In this document: piece by piece, positions 47,786-57,092 of the stretch
Numbering within the stretch: position 1 is the stretch's first letter
How the letters are laid out: every line of letters begins with the position of its first letter
Origin: Caulobacter sp. SLTY
Lineage (GTDB): Bacteria > Pseudomonadota > Alphaproteobacteria > Caulobacterales > Caulobacteraceae
DNA length: 64,000 nucleotides
Assembly (NCBI RefSeq): GCF_009905535.1
Contig: NZ_JAAALA010000020.1
Location: forward strand, 1 to 64,000
Direction: 5' to 3'
The notes under the pieces: generated by a model
The model's input: only the letters and a program-made list of their open reading frames with translations
What the model was told of the DNA's origin: nothing
The model's database searches: none
Translations under genes and position numbers: made by a program

Positions 47786-48562
47786 TTAGGCGTCGTAGCC
47801 GGGCAGCGACCGCTCCAGCTGGCGCAGGCAGCCCGGCCAGGCCAGGCCGCCGATCGGCCCCATGCCGTTGCCCATCTGGCCTCGCACCTCGGCCTGGCTG
47901 GCCTCCGGCGCGAACAGCACATTGTCGCGGCCGGCGCTCAGCGCCATCACCTGCTGGGCGCAGGCGCGTTCCAGGTAGAACATGCCCAGCCAGCATTCCG
48001 CCGCGCTCGACCCGACCGCCAGGGTGCCGTGGTTGCGCAGCATCATCAGCCGCTTGGTCGGCCCCAGGTCCGCCACCAGCCGCTCGCGCTCGTCCAGGTT
48101 CAGCGCGATGCCTTCGTAGTCGTGGTACGCCAGCTGCGGCAGGACGATCAGCGCATGCTGGCTGAGCGGCAGCAGCCCTTCCTTCTGCGCCGCCACCGCG
48201 ACACCCTGGTCGGAGTGCAGGTGCATGACGAACATGGCGTCCTCGCGCGCCGCATGCACCGCTGAGTGGATGGTAAAGCCCGCCGGATTGATGAAATAGG
48301 GCGTCTCCTGCAGCACCTTGCCGTCGAGGTCGATCTTGACCAGCGAACTGGCGGTGATCTCGTCGAAGAACATCCCATAGGGGTTTATCAGGAAATGGTG
48401 CTCCGGACCCGGGATCCGGGCCGAGATGTGGGTGAAGATCATGTCGTCCCACCCGTGCAGCGCCACCAGCCGGTAAAGCGCCGCCAGATCCACCCGCGCC
48501 TTCCACTCCTCCGCCGAGACCTTGTCCTTCAGCGATGAGGGCAGCGTCGAACCGTCAGCCAT
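47786..48562 (-). CDS. Class II aldolase/adducin family protein
   Basis: 258 residues from the ATG at 48562, which has GGGAGGA upstream; an extended start at 48610 lacks homology. VDLAALYRLVALHGWDDMIFTHISARIPG carries the family's phosphate-binding Asn/Ser/Thr region (here THISAR), IHSAVHAAREDAMFVMHLHSDQGVAVA has the metal-binding His pairs, and MMLRNHGTLAVGSSAAECWLGMFYLERA the third His. Relatives include L-fuculose-phosphate aldolase, but the group similar to this one is annotated only generically. No sugar pathway gene is nearby other than glpK. Confidence 0.85.
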   Translation of the reverse strand: MADGSTLPSSLKDKVSAEEWKARVDLAALYRLVALHGWDDMIFTHISARIPGPEHHFLINPYGMFFDEITASSLVKIDLDGKVLQETPYFINPAGFTIHSAVHAAREDAMFVMHLHSDQGVAVAAQKEGLLPLSQHALIVLPQLAYHDYEGIALNLDERERLVADLGPTKRLMMLRNHGTLAVGSSAAECWLGMFYLERACAQQVMALSAGRDNVLFAPEASQAEVRGQMGNGMGPIGGLAWPGCLRQLERSLPGYDA

Positions 48563-48708
48563 GGCGAGTTCCTCCCGTATTTCGAACCGTTGTTTGAAGA
48601 GTCGCGCCATGGCGGCGCGGCGTCAAGCGATGGTTCCATTCATCGGATGCGGGCGGTCGACACGCTTCCCTGTCACGTCCTCCCTCGCGCGCCGCGCGCG
48701 GAAGGAAC

Positions 48709-50235
48709 TCAGACTGTCCCCCGCACCTGAGATACAGCGTCCAACCAGCGCGCATAGGCGCTCTCCCGCGCGTGGTCGTCGATGCTGCTGACCAGCCGCT
48801 CGCCGTCGGGCCGCGCCCTGGCCGCTTCCTCCAGGTCGGCGAACACCCCCGCGCCCAGACCGGCGAACAGCGCCGCTCCCAGCGCCGTCGTTTCCTCATA
48901 GCTCACCCGGCAGACGGGCAAGTTCGTCAGGTCCGCCAGCCGCTGGCTGAACCAGGCGCTGCGCGACATCCCGCCGTCGATCCGCAGCTCCGCCTCCGCC
49001 CCAAAGGCGTCCGGCGCATCGGCCTGCATCGCTTCGACCAGGTCCCGCGTCTGCAGGGCGCAGGCATCGAAGGTCGCCGCCGCGATTTCCGCCAGCCCGG
49101 CGTCGCGCGTCAGGCCGAAGATCGCGCCGCGGGCATCGGCGTCCCACCAGGGCGCGCCCAGGCCGGTGAACGCCGGCACCACCACCACCCCGTTGCCCGG
49201 CCGCGCCATCCGCGCCAGCGCCTCGGCCGCGCGCGGCCCGCCGGTGATGCCCAGGCCTTCGCCCAGCCATTGGATCGCCGCCCCGGCCACGAAGATCGAG
49301 CCCTCCAGGGCGTAGGTCGTCCGCCCATCCACCCGCGCCGCCACCGTGGTCAGCAACCGCGCGCCCGACACAGGCCGCGACTCTCCGGTGTTCAACAGCA
49401 TGAAGCACCCGGTGCCATAGGTGGCCTTCATCTCGCCGGGGTGGATACACCCCTGACCCATCAGCGCCGCCTGCTGATCGCCCGCCACGCCCCGGATCGG
49501 CACCGCCGCCCCCAGCAGCTCGGCTGTCGTTTCGCCATAGTCGCCGGCGCAATCCAGAACCTTGGGAAGCAGCGCGCCAGGAACCTCGAACAGCTCCAGC
49601 ATCTCCGCCGACCAGACCTGCGCCTGGATGTCGAACAGCAAGGTCCGGCTGGCGTTGGTCGCGTCGGTGGCATGCACCGCTCCGCCGGTCAGGTTCCAGA
49701 TGCACCAGGTATCCATCGTCCCGGCCAGCAGCTCGCCGGCCTCCGCCCGCGCCCGGGCGCCGGGGACCTTGTCAAGGATCCAGGCGATCTTGGTCGCCGA
49801 GAAGTACGGATCGAGCAGCAGCCCTGTCACCTCGCTGACCCGCGGCTCCACCCCCGCCCTCGCCAGCCCCTCGCAGACGTCGGCGGTCCGTCGGTCCTGC
49901 CAGACGATTGCCGGATGGATCGGCCGCCCCGTCCTCCGATCCCAGACCACCACCGTTTCCCGCTGGTTGGTAATCCCGATCGCCGCCACATCCGCGACCG
50001 GCCGACCCGACTTGCTCAGCGCCTCGCGCAACACCGCTTGGCAGGCCGTCCAGATCTCTTCGGCATCATGTTCCACCCATCCGTCAGCCGGATAGCTCTG
50101 CCGCAACGGCCGGCTGGCGTCGGCCAACGGCTTGCCGGACGTGTCGAAGACGATGGCCCGCGTGCTGGTCGTTCCCTGGTCCAGCGCCAGGATCACCCGA
50201 CCCATCTTCCCGCTGGCCGTCTTCTCGCCTGCCAT
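48709..50235 (-). CDS. glpK: Glycerol kinase
   Basis: 508 residues of the FGGY family. GRVILALDQGTTSTRAIVFD is the N-terminal phosphate loop; ITNQRETVVVWDRRTGRP and VAGDQQAALMGQGCIHPGEMKATYGTGCFML are typical of GlpK, and LRIDGGMSRSAWFSQRLADL is the ATP-binding end motif. GGAGGAG precedes the ATG at 50235. It phosphorylates glycerol to glycerol 3-phosphate. No glpF, glpD or glpR is in the window. An imperfect GC hairpin around 48680-48705, following the stop on this strand, may be its terminator. Confidence 0.95.
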   Translation of the reverse strand: MAGEKTASGKMGRVILALDQGTTSTRAIVFDTSGKPLADASRPLRQSYPADGWVEHDAEEIWTACQAVLREALSKSGRPVADVAAIGITNQRETVVVWDRRTGRPIHPAIVWQDRRTADVCEGLARAGVEPRVSEVTGLLLDPYFSATKIAWILDKVPGARARAEAGELLAGTMDTWCIWNLTGGAVHATDATNASRTLLFDIQAQVWSAEMLELFEVPGALLPKVLDCAGDYGETTAELLGAAVPIRGVAGDQQAALMGQGCIHPGEMKATYGTGCFMLLNTGESRPVSGARLLTTVAARVDGRTTYALEGSIFVAGAAIQWLGEGLGITGGPRAAEALARMARPGNGVVVVPAFTGLGAPWWDADARGAIFGLTRDAGLAEIAAATFDACALQTRDLVEAMQADAPDAFGAEAELRIDGGMSRSAWFSQRLADLTNLPVCRVSYEETTALGAALFAGLGAGVFADLEEAARARPDGERLVSSIDDHARESAYARWLDAVSQVRGTV

Positions 50236-50304
50236 CCGCCGCGCTCCTCCAACATTCTAACGCCCGTTTTAAGCATGTTTTCATGGGCGCCCGTCAGATT
50301 GACC

Positions 50305-51441
50305 ATGTCAGCATCGATTCGGGGATGCCGCTTGGCGCTCGCCGCCCAAACCGTCGAACTTCTGGACCTCGCCCGCCAGCGCGAGCCCCAGGCGCGTGAG
50401 CGCCTGCTGGAAGCCATCATCGGCCTTTGCAACTCGGCTTCCGACATCATCGATACGGAAAGCGTTCAGGGCCTTCTGGGCTCCATCTTCCTGCAACTGG
50501 TCGCCGAGGCCGAGGCAGACATCCGCGCCCGCCTCTCCGAAAAGCTGTCCTCCGCGACCTGGGCCCCGCCGGCCCTGATCAACGTCCTGGCCCTCGACGA
50601 CATCGAGATCGCCGCCCCGGTCATAGCCAACAGCCCGGTGCTGAAGGACCACGACCTGATCCGCATCCTGGTCGAAGCCACCCTGGATCACCAGATCGCC
50701 GTCGCCCGCCGCGGCAAGATCAGCGCCACTGTGGTCGAGGCTATTCTCCAGCAGGAGGAGCCGGCCGTCCTCACCGCCTTGGCGACCAATGACAGCGCCG
50801 TGCTCACCGAAGACGGTCTCGCCCGCCTGGTCGACAGCAGCCGCCGCGTCGCCGCCCTGCGGAGCCCCCTGGCCCGCCACCCGCGCCTGTCCTCGGACCT
50901 GGCCCTGCGCCTCTATGCCTGGGTCGGCCAGTCCTTGCGCGCCTCGCTCACCGAGCGATTCCGCCTTGAGCCGGGAGTCCTCGACCAGGCCTTGGCCGAA
51001 TCCGTCCGCGAGGCCCACGCCATCCCCGGCGCCGGCGACACTCTGGCCCGCATGGCGACCCAGGATGAGGCCGAGAACGAACGCCGGCTGGTCACCAAAC
51101 TGCACGACGGCGGCCAACTCAAGCCCGGCTTCCTTCTGCGAACCCTGCGCGAGCGGAAGCTGAACCTGTTCTGCTCGGCCCTGGCTACCCTCGGCGGCTT
51201 CCAGACCGACCACATCCGGCGCGCCATCGACAGCGACCGCCCGGAACTGCTGGCCCTGGCCTGCGTCTCGGTCGGCATCGACCGCGGCGTCTTCCCCTCG
51301 ATTCTCGAGCAGGTCCGCGAGCTGAACGGCGGTCGGCCGATGGGCGGCCCCGACTCCCTGCGCCGCGCCACCGGCGCCTTCGGGCCCTTCGACCCGGACA
51401 TCGCCGGCATGGCCTTCCGGCAGGCGATCGCCGTCGTTTGA
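50305..51441 (+). CDS. DUF2336 protein, first of two in this region
   Basis: 378 residues from the ATG at 50305 (a TTG at 50332 is an alternative). The chain is almost all helix with a repeating pattern reminiscent of HEAT repeats: [80 protein letters not shown] and [32 protein letters not shown]. Such proteins are common in alphaproteobacteria, sometimes near two-component genes, with no assigned function. It is divergent from glpK and precedes nadK by 34 bases. A second member of the same length lies at 53861. Confidence 0.82.
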   Translation: MSASIRGCRLALAAQTVELLDLARQREPQARERLLEAIIGLCNSASDIIDTESVQGLLGSIFLQLVAEAEADIRARLSEKLSSATWAPPALINVLALDDIEIAAPVIANSPVLKDHDLIRILVEATLDHQIAVARRGKISATVVEAILQQEEPAVLTALATNDSAVLTEDGLARLVDSSRRVAALRSPLARHPRLSSDLALRLYAWVGQSLRASLTERFRLEPGVLDQALAESVREAHAIPGAGDTLARMATQDEAENERRLVTKLHDGGQLKPGFLLRTLRERKLNLFCSALATLGGFQTDHIRRAIDSDRPELLALACVSVGIDRGVFPSILEQVRELNGGRPMGGPDSLRRATGAFGPFDPDIAGMAFRQAIAVV

Positions 51442-51475
51442 CAAGCCTGCTCGCGTCAGGCCTTCCTGCCCGCGC

Positions 51476-52258
51476 ATGTACCAGCCCCAACGCGCCCTTA
51501 CCCGCATCGCCTTCGCCGCCAGCGACCGCATTGAGGCGCAGGAGGCCCGCGAGTCCCTGATCGCCCGCTACGGCGAAATCCCGGAAGATGAGGCCCAGGT
51601 GATCGTCGCCCTAGGCGGCGACGGCTTCATGCTGGAAACCCTCCACCGCACGATGGCTCTGAACAAGCCGATCTACGGCATGAACAAGGGCTCGGTGGGC
51701 TTCCTGATGAACGAGTACAGCGAGGACGAGTTGGTCGAGCGGATCAACGCCGCTGAACGCGCGGTCATCCACCCGCTGACGATGGTCGCCATCGACAGCC
51801 ACCGCCGCCAGCACCGCGCCTTGGCCATCAACGAGGTCTCCCTGCTGCGGCAGACCCGCCAGACCGCCAAGCTGCGCATCTCCATCGATGGCAAGGTGCG
51901 GATGAGCGAACTGGTCTGCGACGGCGTCCTGGTGGCCACCCCGGCCGGTTCCACCGCCTACAACCTCTCCGCCTATGGACCTATCGTGCCGATCGACGCC
52001 AAGGTCCTGGCCCTCACCCCGATCAGCGCCTTCCGGCCCCGCCGCTGGCGTGGCGCCCTGCTCTCCCACACCGCCCGGGTGACCATTGAGGTCCTGGAAG
52101 CGGACAAGCGCCCGGTCAGCGCCGTGGCCGACAACTTCGAGGTCCGCGACGTCCTCGAAGTTCACATCTCCGAGGACCGTCAGGTCAGCATGTCTATGAT
52201 GTTCGACGCTGGCCGAAGCCTTGAGGAACGGGTCCTGGCCGAGCAGTTCAGCGGCTAG
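51476..52258 (+). CDS. nadK: NAD kinase
   Basis: 260 residues. [19 protein letters not shown] has the GGDG ATP-binding motif, and [16 protein letters not shown] the adjacent glycine region. [28 protein letters not shown] is the NAD-binding loop and [25 protein letters not shown] the end domain. It phosphorylates NAD to NADP in the cytosol. It is transcribed with the DUF2336 gene upstream and followed by a hairpin (52298-52317) and the HPt gene. Confidence 0.96.
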   Translation: MYQPQRALTRIAFAASDRIEAQEARESLIARYGEIPEDEAQVIVALGGDGFMLETLHRTMALNKPIYGMNKGSVGFLMNEYSEDELVERINAAERAVIHPLTMVAIDSHRRQHRALAINEVSLLRQTRQTAKLRISIDGKVRMSELVCDGVLVATPAGSTAYNLSAYGPIVPIDAKVLALTPISAFRPRRWRGALLSHTARVTIEVLEADKRPVSAVADNFEVRDVLEVHISEDRQVSMSMMFDAGRSLEERVLAEQFSG

Positions 52259-52297
52259 CGGCGCCCTGTCGAATTGCTCGCAAAAGTCACATTGTCG

Positions 52298-52317
52298 CAT
52301 CGCAGCAAACTGCGATG
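52298..52317. other. Perfect 8-base inverted repeat downstream of nadK
   Basis: CATCGCAG and CTGCGATG are separated by CAAA. There is no T tract after it on the plus strand, so it is either a weak terminator for nadK or an operator just ahead of the HPt promoter. Confidence 0.6.
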
Positions 52318-52330
52318 GCGGTTCCACAGC

Positions 52331-52354
52331 TTGTTAACCCCGCCTCCCTAGATT
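52331..52354 (+). promoter_or_regulatory. Candidate promoter of the HPt gene
   Basis: TTGTTA at 52331-52336 and CCTAGATT at 52347-52354 are 10 bases apart, the short spacing of Caulobacter housekeeping promoters. The GTG start at 52387 follows at a plausible distance. Confidence 0.4.
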
Positions 52355-52386
52355 CCGAGTGGTAAACGCCAATCGGAGAGGCGAGC

Positions 52387-52878
52387 GTGAGCAGCAACAC
52401 CCCTGTACAGGTCATCAATGCCCCCAATACCCTCAAGCTTCGTCTTGGCGGCGGCAAGTTCGGCGGTATCGATGCGGCGGCGATCGCCAAGGCCGAGGCG
52501 GCGCTGAAGTCCCTGTCCGGCAACTTCTCCGAATGGCTGCAGGACGAGCTCAACAAGCTCGACACCGCTCGCCAAGCTATCCGCACTGAAGGTCTCAACG
52601 CCCACACGGCGGAAACCCTCTATTTCCGGGCTCACGACCTGAAGGGTCTCGGCACGACCTATGAATTCCCGCTGGTTACCCGTATCGCCGCCTCGCTCTG
52701 CAAGCTGATCGACGACCCGGACACCCGCGTGGATGCCCCGATGTTCCTCGTGGACGCGCACATTGACGCCATCCGCGCCGCCGTCCGCGACGACATCAAG
52801 ACCGATACCCATCCCGTGGGCAAAGTCCTGATCGCCGAACTGGAAAGCCGCGTGGCGGAGATCGCGCCGGCGGAGTGA
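52387..52878 (+). CDS. Free-standing histidine phosphotransfer (HPt) protein
   Basis: 163 residues, GTG start with GGAGAGG upstream. YFRAHDLKGLGTTYEFPLVTRIAASL contains the phospho-accepting His83 in the HxLKG pattern of HPt domains, embedded in a four-helix bundle (from about residue 35 to 155). The first 30 residues are polar and Gly-rich. It would shuttle phosphate from a hybrid kinase receiver to a response regulator. A hybrid kinase lies 2.3 kb downstream (55192), a possible partner. The gene has its own candidate promoter and a strong terminator. Confidence 0.88.
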   Translation: MSSNTPVQVINAPNTLKLRLGGGKFGGIDAAAIAKAEAALKSLSGNFSEWLQDELNKLDTARQAIRTEGLNAHTAETLYFRAHDLKGLGTTYEFPLVTRIAASLCKLIDDPDTRVDAPMFLVDAHIDAIRAAVRDDIKTDTHPVGKVLIAELESRVAEIAPAE

Positions 52879-52904
52879 CGGCTACTGACTTCCTGGATTT
52901 TCAG

Positions 52905-52933
52905 AACCCCGGCCCGCAACGGCCGGGGTTTTT
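52905..52933 (+). terminator. Rho-independent terminator after HPt gene
   Basis: AACCCCGGCC (52905-52914) pairs perfectly with GGCCGGGGTT (52921-52930) around a 6-base loop, followed immediately by further T residues to 52933. It is the clearest intrinsic terminator in the window. Confidence 0.93.
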
Positions 52934-53032
52934 CGTTGCGGCCTACGACGGTGGGCGATCGGCGACTGCAATCGGCCTCCCAGCAATGCGCCGGCGTCAG
53001 CCCGGAATTGCTTTGTCCGACAGGCTCAGTCC

Positions 53033-53806
53033 TCAGGGCCTGACCGCCGACAGCGGCTCCACCACATCTCCGTATCCAGCCTCCGCGGGGATCACCAAAA
53101 CCCCGCCCTCGACCTTCGGCTCCACGGTCACGAGCGTCCGTGCGGCCGCCCGCGCTGTCGCGTCCGCCGCCCCCGACGCTTCACCCAGAAGCTTCAAATT
53201 CATCCGGGTCGGAAAGATGATCGTCCGTTCCTTGGCCTGCTCCAGTCGCAGCGCCTCCAGCGGCGGGATCCATTCGGCGTCCACAGTCTCGCGCCCGTCG
53301 CAAGCCGCGATCTGCTCGTCGCTGGCGGTGGCCAAGTAGAACCAGGTGTCGAACCGTTTCGGCATCATGTCCGGGGTGATCCATCGCGCGAACACCGTCA
53401 GGCTGTTCAGGTCCAGCCGAAGCCCCAGCTTCCGGACCACCTCGATAAAGGCGCGCTCGCCCCGATCGACCTCCCCGCGCACCGACGCGGCCCAGTCGTC
53501 CCCGTGGAACGACTCGCCGTTCACGAACCGCCCCAGAATGATCCCGGTTTCCTCGTATGCCTCTCGGATCGCGGCGATCCGCAGCGGCCGTTGCTCAGCC
53601 TCCACCGCGTCCCAGGCTAGGCAGAGTTCTGCCCAGGCCTCGTCATGGTCGCCCTCGTGGGTCTTGCCGCCGGGAAACACCAGCGCGCCCGAGGCGAAGT
53701 CGATCTGGTGATGCCGCTTGACCATCAGCACCTCGAAGGCGGGGTCGTCCCGGACCAGCAGAATGGTGGCGGCGGGGCGGATGGCGACGGGGGGCTTCTC
53801 GGTCAT
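53033..53806 (-). CDS. Nudix hydrolase, NUDT19-like
   Basis: 257 residues from the ATG at 53806. AATILLVRDDPAFEVLMVKRH opens the domain; the Nudix box is split: LVFPGGKTHEGD (residues 43-53) and IAAIREAYEETGI (78-90, with the REXXEE core) are separated by about 27 residues, the layout of the NUDT19/RP2p subgroup. Relatives hydrolyse nucleotide-linked or CoA-linked diphosphates. WFYLATASDEQIAACDGRETVDAEWIPPLEAL is also characteristic. It is 18 bases upstream of, and on the opposite side from, the second DUF2336 start region; both are on the minus strand. Confidence 0.87.
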   Translation of the reverse strand: MTEKPPVAIRPAATILLVRDDPAFEVLMVKRHHQIDFASGALVFPGGKTHEGDHDEAWAELCLAWDAVEAEQRPLRIAAIREAYEETGIILGRFVNGESFHGDDWAASVRGEVDRGERAFIEVVRKLGLRLDLNSLTVFARWITPDMMPKRFDTWFYLATASDEQIAACDGRETVDAEWIPPLEALRLEQAKERTIIFPTRMNLKLLGEASGAADATARAAARTLVTVEPKVEGGVLVIPAEAGYGDVVEPLSAVRP

Positions 53807-53860
53807 GCCGCCAGCATCGCGCGCGCCGCCCGGCCCCGGCAAGCCTGACGCAACGGCGCC

Positions 53861-54997
53861 CTACGCGGCCCCGCGCCGCTCCTGGCGCTCGGACAGTCGG
53901 TCCAGCTTGTCGAGCATGTAATCGACATCTTCCCGCTGGGCGGTCTGGGCCTGGGTCAGGAACCGTTGAAGCATCCGTTCCTGAAATCGCTCGCGATCCC
54001 GCGCCCCGCCGTCGAACTCCATGGTGTGGTAGGTGTCCACCGCCACCCGGAAAGCCGCGTAAAGCCGGGCGGGCAGTCCCGCTCGCTCATAGATGGCCCT
54101 AAGGCCCAGCGGACCAGCGTCGTGGATCATCAGCCACGTGCGGTGATGCGGCACCCCGGCCAGCTCCGCCACCCCGCATTCGAAGAAGCTCATGTGTCCC
54201 TGCACAAGGGCCCGAAGCAGCAGGCTGGGCGTCAGTCGCCCGGCCCGGTTCAGGTGCATCGCGAAGGCCTTCGGATCGGCGGTGCGTCCGGTTTGGTCGA
54301 CCAGGTCGATGATGGCCCGCTCCCGCGTGCCGATAGCGATTTGCATCGCCAGGTCCGGCCGGATCGGGTGATGGCTGAGCAGGTGTTCGCGCAGCTGGTC
54401 GCTGACCAGGCTGATCAGCTTTTCGGTCACCGCCGGTGGCAGGACATTGCGGTAGGCCACCGCGGCCAGCACCTTCTCCGACTTCTCGAACCGCTGCAGC
54501 GCCCGTGTTAGGGTGCGCTCTGAAAAGGTGGCGTTGTCGTTGGCCGCCGCCGTTTCGACCGCCGCCTCGACACCGTGCTCGACGATGGAGGCGGTCACCT
54601 TCTCGGACAGCTCCGGCCGCTTGGCGATGGCCAACTGCCTGACCGGCCCGCCCAGACGGACGATCTCGGACAGGTCGTCATCCGTGAACGCCGGCGAGAA
54701 ATTCAGCAGCGGCAGGCAGACGCTCTCGACGTCCCGCGCCAGCTTCACCGCCACGTCGCGCGGGACCAGGGGCGAGGATTTCAGGGTCACCGCCAGCGCC
54801 CGCCGAACCAGCTCGGTGGCGTCGGAGGCCATGACCCGCAGGATCTCATGCGCTTTGACCCGATCGGCCTCGGTCAGCGCCTCGCGGTCAATGGTGCGGC
54901 ACAGCTTGTGCGCCGCCAGGGCGCGCTCGTCCGCCGTCGCCCCCTTCAGCAGGGTGCGCACGTCAATATCGGTAAGGGCTGTCCTGGTAGTGGTCAT
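53861..54997 (-). CDS. DUF2336 protein, second of two in this region
   Basis: 378 residues, the same length as the protein at 50305 but with low identity. Helical repeats are visible: ATADERALAAHKLCRTID, ATELVRRALAVTLKSSPLVPRDVAVKLARDVESVCLPLLNF, DDDLSEIVRLGGPVRQLAIAKRPEL and VTEKLISLVSDQLREHLLSHH. The C-terminus is charged (ERFQERMLQRFLTQAQTAQREDVDYMLDKLDRL), possibly a coiled coil. No enzyme motif. Neighbours suggest a signalling role, but this is inference. Divergent from the hybrid kinase gene. Confidence 0.82.
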   Translation of the reverse strand: MTTTRTALTDIDVRTLLKGATADERALAAHKLCRTIDREALTEADRVKAHEILRVMASDATELVRRALAVTLKSSPLVPRDVAVKLARDVESVCLPLLNFSPAFTDDDLSEIVRLGGPVRQLAIAKRPELSEKVTASIVEHGVEAAVETAAANDNATFSERTLTRALQRFEKSEKVLAAVAYRNVLPPAVTEKLISLVSDQLREHLLSHHPIRPDLAMQIAIGTRERAIIDLVDQTGRTADPKAFAMHLNRAGRLTPSLLLRALVQGHMSFFECGVAELAGVPHHRTWLMIHDAGPLGLRAIYERAGLPARLYAAFRVAVDTYHTMEFDGGARDRERFQERMLQRFLTQAQTAQREDVDYMLDKLDRLSERQERRGAA

Positions 54998-55191
54998 CAG
55001 ATAGCCGGCGCGCTCCCCTCAACGACTCGTCAAGGATGATGCGCCGGTATGCTTAACCATCTGTTTCCCATGGGCCCTCAGGGGCGTTTGATCCCCGCCC
55101 ATACAAAGCTGTGGATTAACGATGCGCCGTAACGGCTCGCAAACCCTACCCCGTTAGGTTGTTGCGGCCTCAATCGGGGATACCCCTAGTG

Positions 55192-57015
55192 ACATCAGCC
55201 GCTTCCTCCGCAAGCGCGGAATTTCTAACGCCCGGTTCCAACCGGGGCGGCGCCAGCTATCTGGGCCAATGCCTGGATGCCCAGCGACGGCTGATGCCTT
55301 ATGCGTTAGCCTGTTTCGCAGTCAGTCTGCCGGTCTTCGTCTGGGCGGGATCCTGGGCGGAGAATTCGGTGTGGATGGCGGCCAGCTTCGCCATCTTTGC
55401 GCTCAACTGGGGGGCGTTCTACGCGGCAGTCAATTGGATGCGGCAGCACCCGGACCTGCCGGTCCAACAGCGCCTGCGCATCCACGTTATCGGCGGCTTG
55501 CTCTGGGCCGGCGCGGTAGCTCAGGTGGCTTGGCTGGCCGATGGAGCGGGGCCGGCGCGTGAGCCGCTCCTGCTGATGGCCGCCGCCGGGGCCATCGTAT
55601 GCTTCTTCTTTAGCGCCCCGCTACTGCCCGCCCTGCTGATCGTGGCACCGGCCGCGGCCGCCGGCCCGCTGGTCGCCCTGTTCAGCCGGCCCGAAAGCCG
55701 CGACCAGGGGCTGGCCGTCTGGGGCGGCATGGCCCTGGCCATGGCCCTTTGCCTGATCCTCAACCGCATGATGCGCGGCCAGTATGCGCTGGCCGCCGAG
55801 CGCGAAGCCTTGATCGCCGAGCGCGGCGATAATCTGGAAAAGGCCCAGAAACTGGCCCGCTCCAAGTCCGACATCGTCTCGACCCTCAGCCACGAGATCC
55901 GCAACGGCCTGAATGGCGTCACCCATGTGCTTGCGGCCGCCGCCGGCCAGGGCGGGCGCGCCGCGCCCAGCCGCGAACAGCTGGCCGCCGCCCTCAGCGC
56001 CGCGAACGAACTGATCGCCGTGCTGAACGCCACCCTGGACTCCGAGACCGCCGAGTCCGGCCGTCTGGCCCTCGAAAGCCAGCCCTTCGACCCCATCCGC
56101 CTGACCCGTGAACTGGTCCTGCTCAACCGCCCCCACGCCTCGGCCAAGGGCGTTGAGCTGGCGGTCCACGTCGAGCCCGAGCTGGAAATGGCCCGCGGGG
56201 CCGTGGTTGGTGACGCCACCCGCGCCCGCCAGGTGCTGTCCAACCTGATCGGCAACGCGGTGAAATACACCCTGCGCGGCCGCATCGAGGCCCGCATCGA
56301 ACTGCGCGAGGACGGCCGCCTCTCCATCGCCGTGGCCGACACCGGCCCTGGCCTCTCGGCCGAGGAGTTGGAAACAGCCTTTGAACCGTTCCGCCGCGTC
56401 GAGCGCACAGGCGCCGGCGTGCCGGGCGCGGGCCTCGGCCTCTCCCTCTCCCGCCAGCTTGCCTCGCTCATGGGCGGCGACCTCAAGAGCCAAAGTGCAA
56501 TCGGTGTCGGGAGCTGCTTCACCTTTGAACTCCCCTGGGATCCCACTGCCGTCGCCGAGACCGAGGTGGAGCAGTCGGTGATGACCAGCCCGGTCGCCGC
56601 CTCCAAGCGGGCCATGCGAGTGCTGGTCGCCGAGGACGACGCCCTCAACGCCGCCATGCTGCGCGCCATTCTCGAGCAACTAGGCCATCAGGTGGTCCAC
56701 GCCCAGAACGGCCGCCGCGCCGTCGAACTGGCCAGCGCCTGCGACTTCGACCTGGTCATGTTGGACGGCCGCATGCCCCTGCTCGACGGCGCGCACACCG
56801 CCGCTGCTCTGCGCCAGATCGACGGCCCCTGCGCCAATGTCCCGATCATCGCGGTGATTGGTGGCGACGCCGAAGAGGCCCGCGAATGCCTCGATGCCGG
56901 CGCCGACACAGTGCTGCGCAAGCCCGTCACCGTGGCAGGCGTCGCTCGCGCCGTCGCCGACGCGGCCGCCCGTGACCGTTTGGTTAGCGTCCCGCCCGCC
57001 GCACTCGTCGGATAG
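55192..57015 (+). CDS. Membrane hybrid histidine kinase with receiver domain
   Basis: 607 residues from the GTG at 55192 (a TTG at 55159 is possible). Six or so hydrophobic segments span residues 37-195 with no large periplasmic domain. A coiled segment (AEREALIAERGDNLEKAQKLARSKSD) leads to HisKA with His235 (STLSHEIRNGLNG), HATPase_c (NLIGNAVKYTLRG, DTGPGLS, GAGLGLSLSRQL) and a C-terminal receiver (VLVAEDDALNAAMLRAIL ... VMLDGRMPLLDG with acceptor Asp). It should need an HPt protein to pass phosphate on; one lies at 52387. The signal is unknown. Confidence 0.9.
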   Translation, partial: TSAASSASAEFLTPGSNRGGASYLGQCLDAQRRLMPYALACFAVSLPVFVWAGSWAENSVWMAASFAIFALNWGAFYAAVNWMRQHPDLPVQQRLRIHVIGGLLWAGAVAQVAWLADGAGPAREPLLLMAAAGAIVCFFFSAPLLPALLIVAPAAAAGPLVALFSRPESRDQGLAVWGGMALAMALCLILNRMMRGQYALAAEREALIAERGDNLEKAQKLARSKSDIVSTLSHEIRNGLNGVTHVLAAAAGQGGRAAPSREQLAAALSAANELIAVLNATLDSETAESGRLALESQPFDPIRLTRELVLLNRPHASAKGVELAVHVEPELEMARGAVVGDATRARQVLSNLIGNAVKYTLRGRIEARIELREDGRLSIAVADTGPGLSAEELETAFEPFRRVERTGAGVPGAGLGLSLSRQLASLMGGDLKSQSAIGVGSCFTFELPWDPTAVAETEVEQSVMTSPVAASKRAMRVLVAEDDALNAAMLRAILEQLGHQVVHAQNGRRAVELASACDFDLVMLDGRMPLLDGAHTAAALRQIDGPCANVPIIAVIGGDAEEARECLDAGADTVLRKPVTVAGVARAVADAAARDRLVSVPPAALVG

Positions 57016-57092
57016 GCTGACGCAAGGGGCGCCTTCCCTCGCCCCACCCGCACCGCCATGATGGCGCCAACGTTTGTTCGGGGAGTGTCGCG

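Noticed and set aside
48680-48705. GC palindrome after glpK as a firm terminator
   Set aside because: The stem is built from CGCGCG repeats with no good loop and no T tract; mentioned only as a possibility with glpK.
48772-50304. Upstream 500 codons of the frame that ends with the DUF2336 protein at 51441
   Set aside because: This part lies opposite glpK and reads as Arg/Pro/His-rich shadow sequence. The real gene starts at about 50305.
52314-52335. Possible sigma-54 promoter upstream of the HPt gene
   Set aside because: GG and GC dinucleotides are 10 bases apart, but the rest of the TGGCACG/TTGCA consensus is poor; a housekeeping-type promoter fits better.
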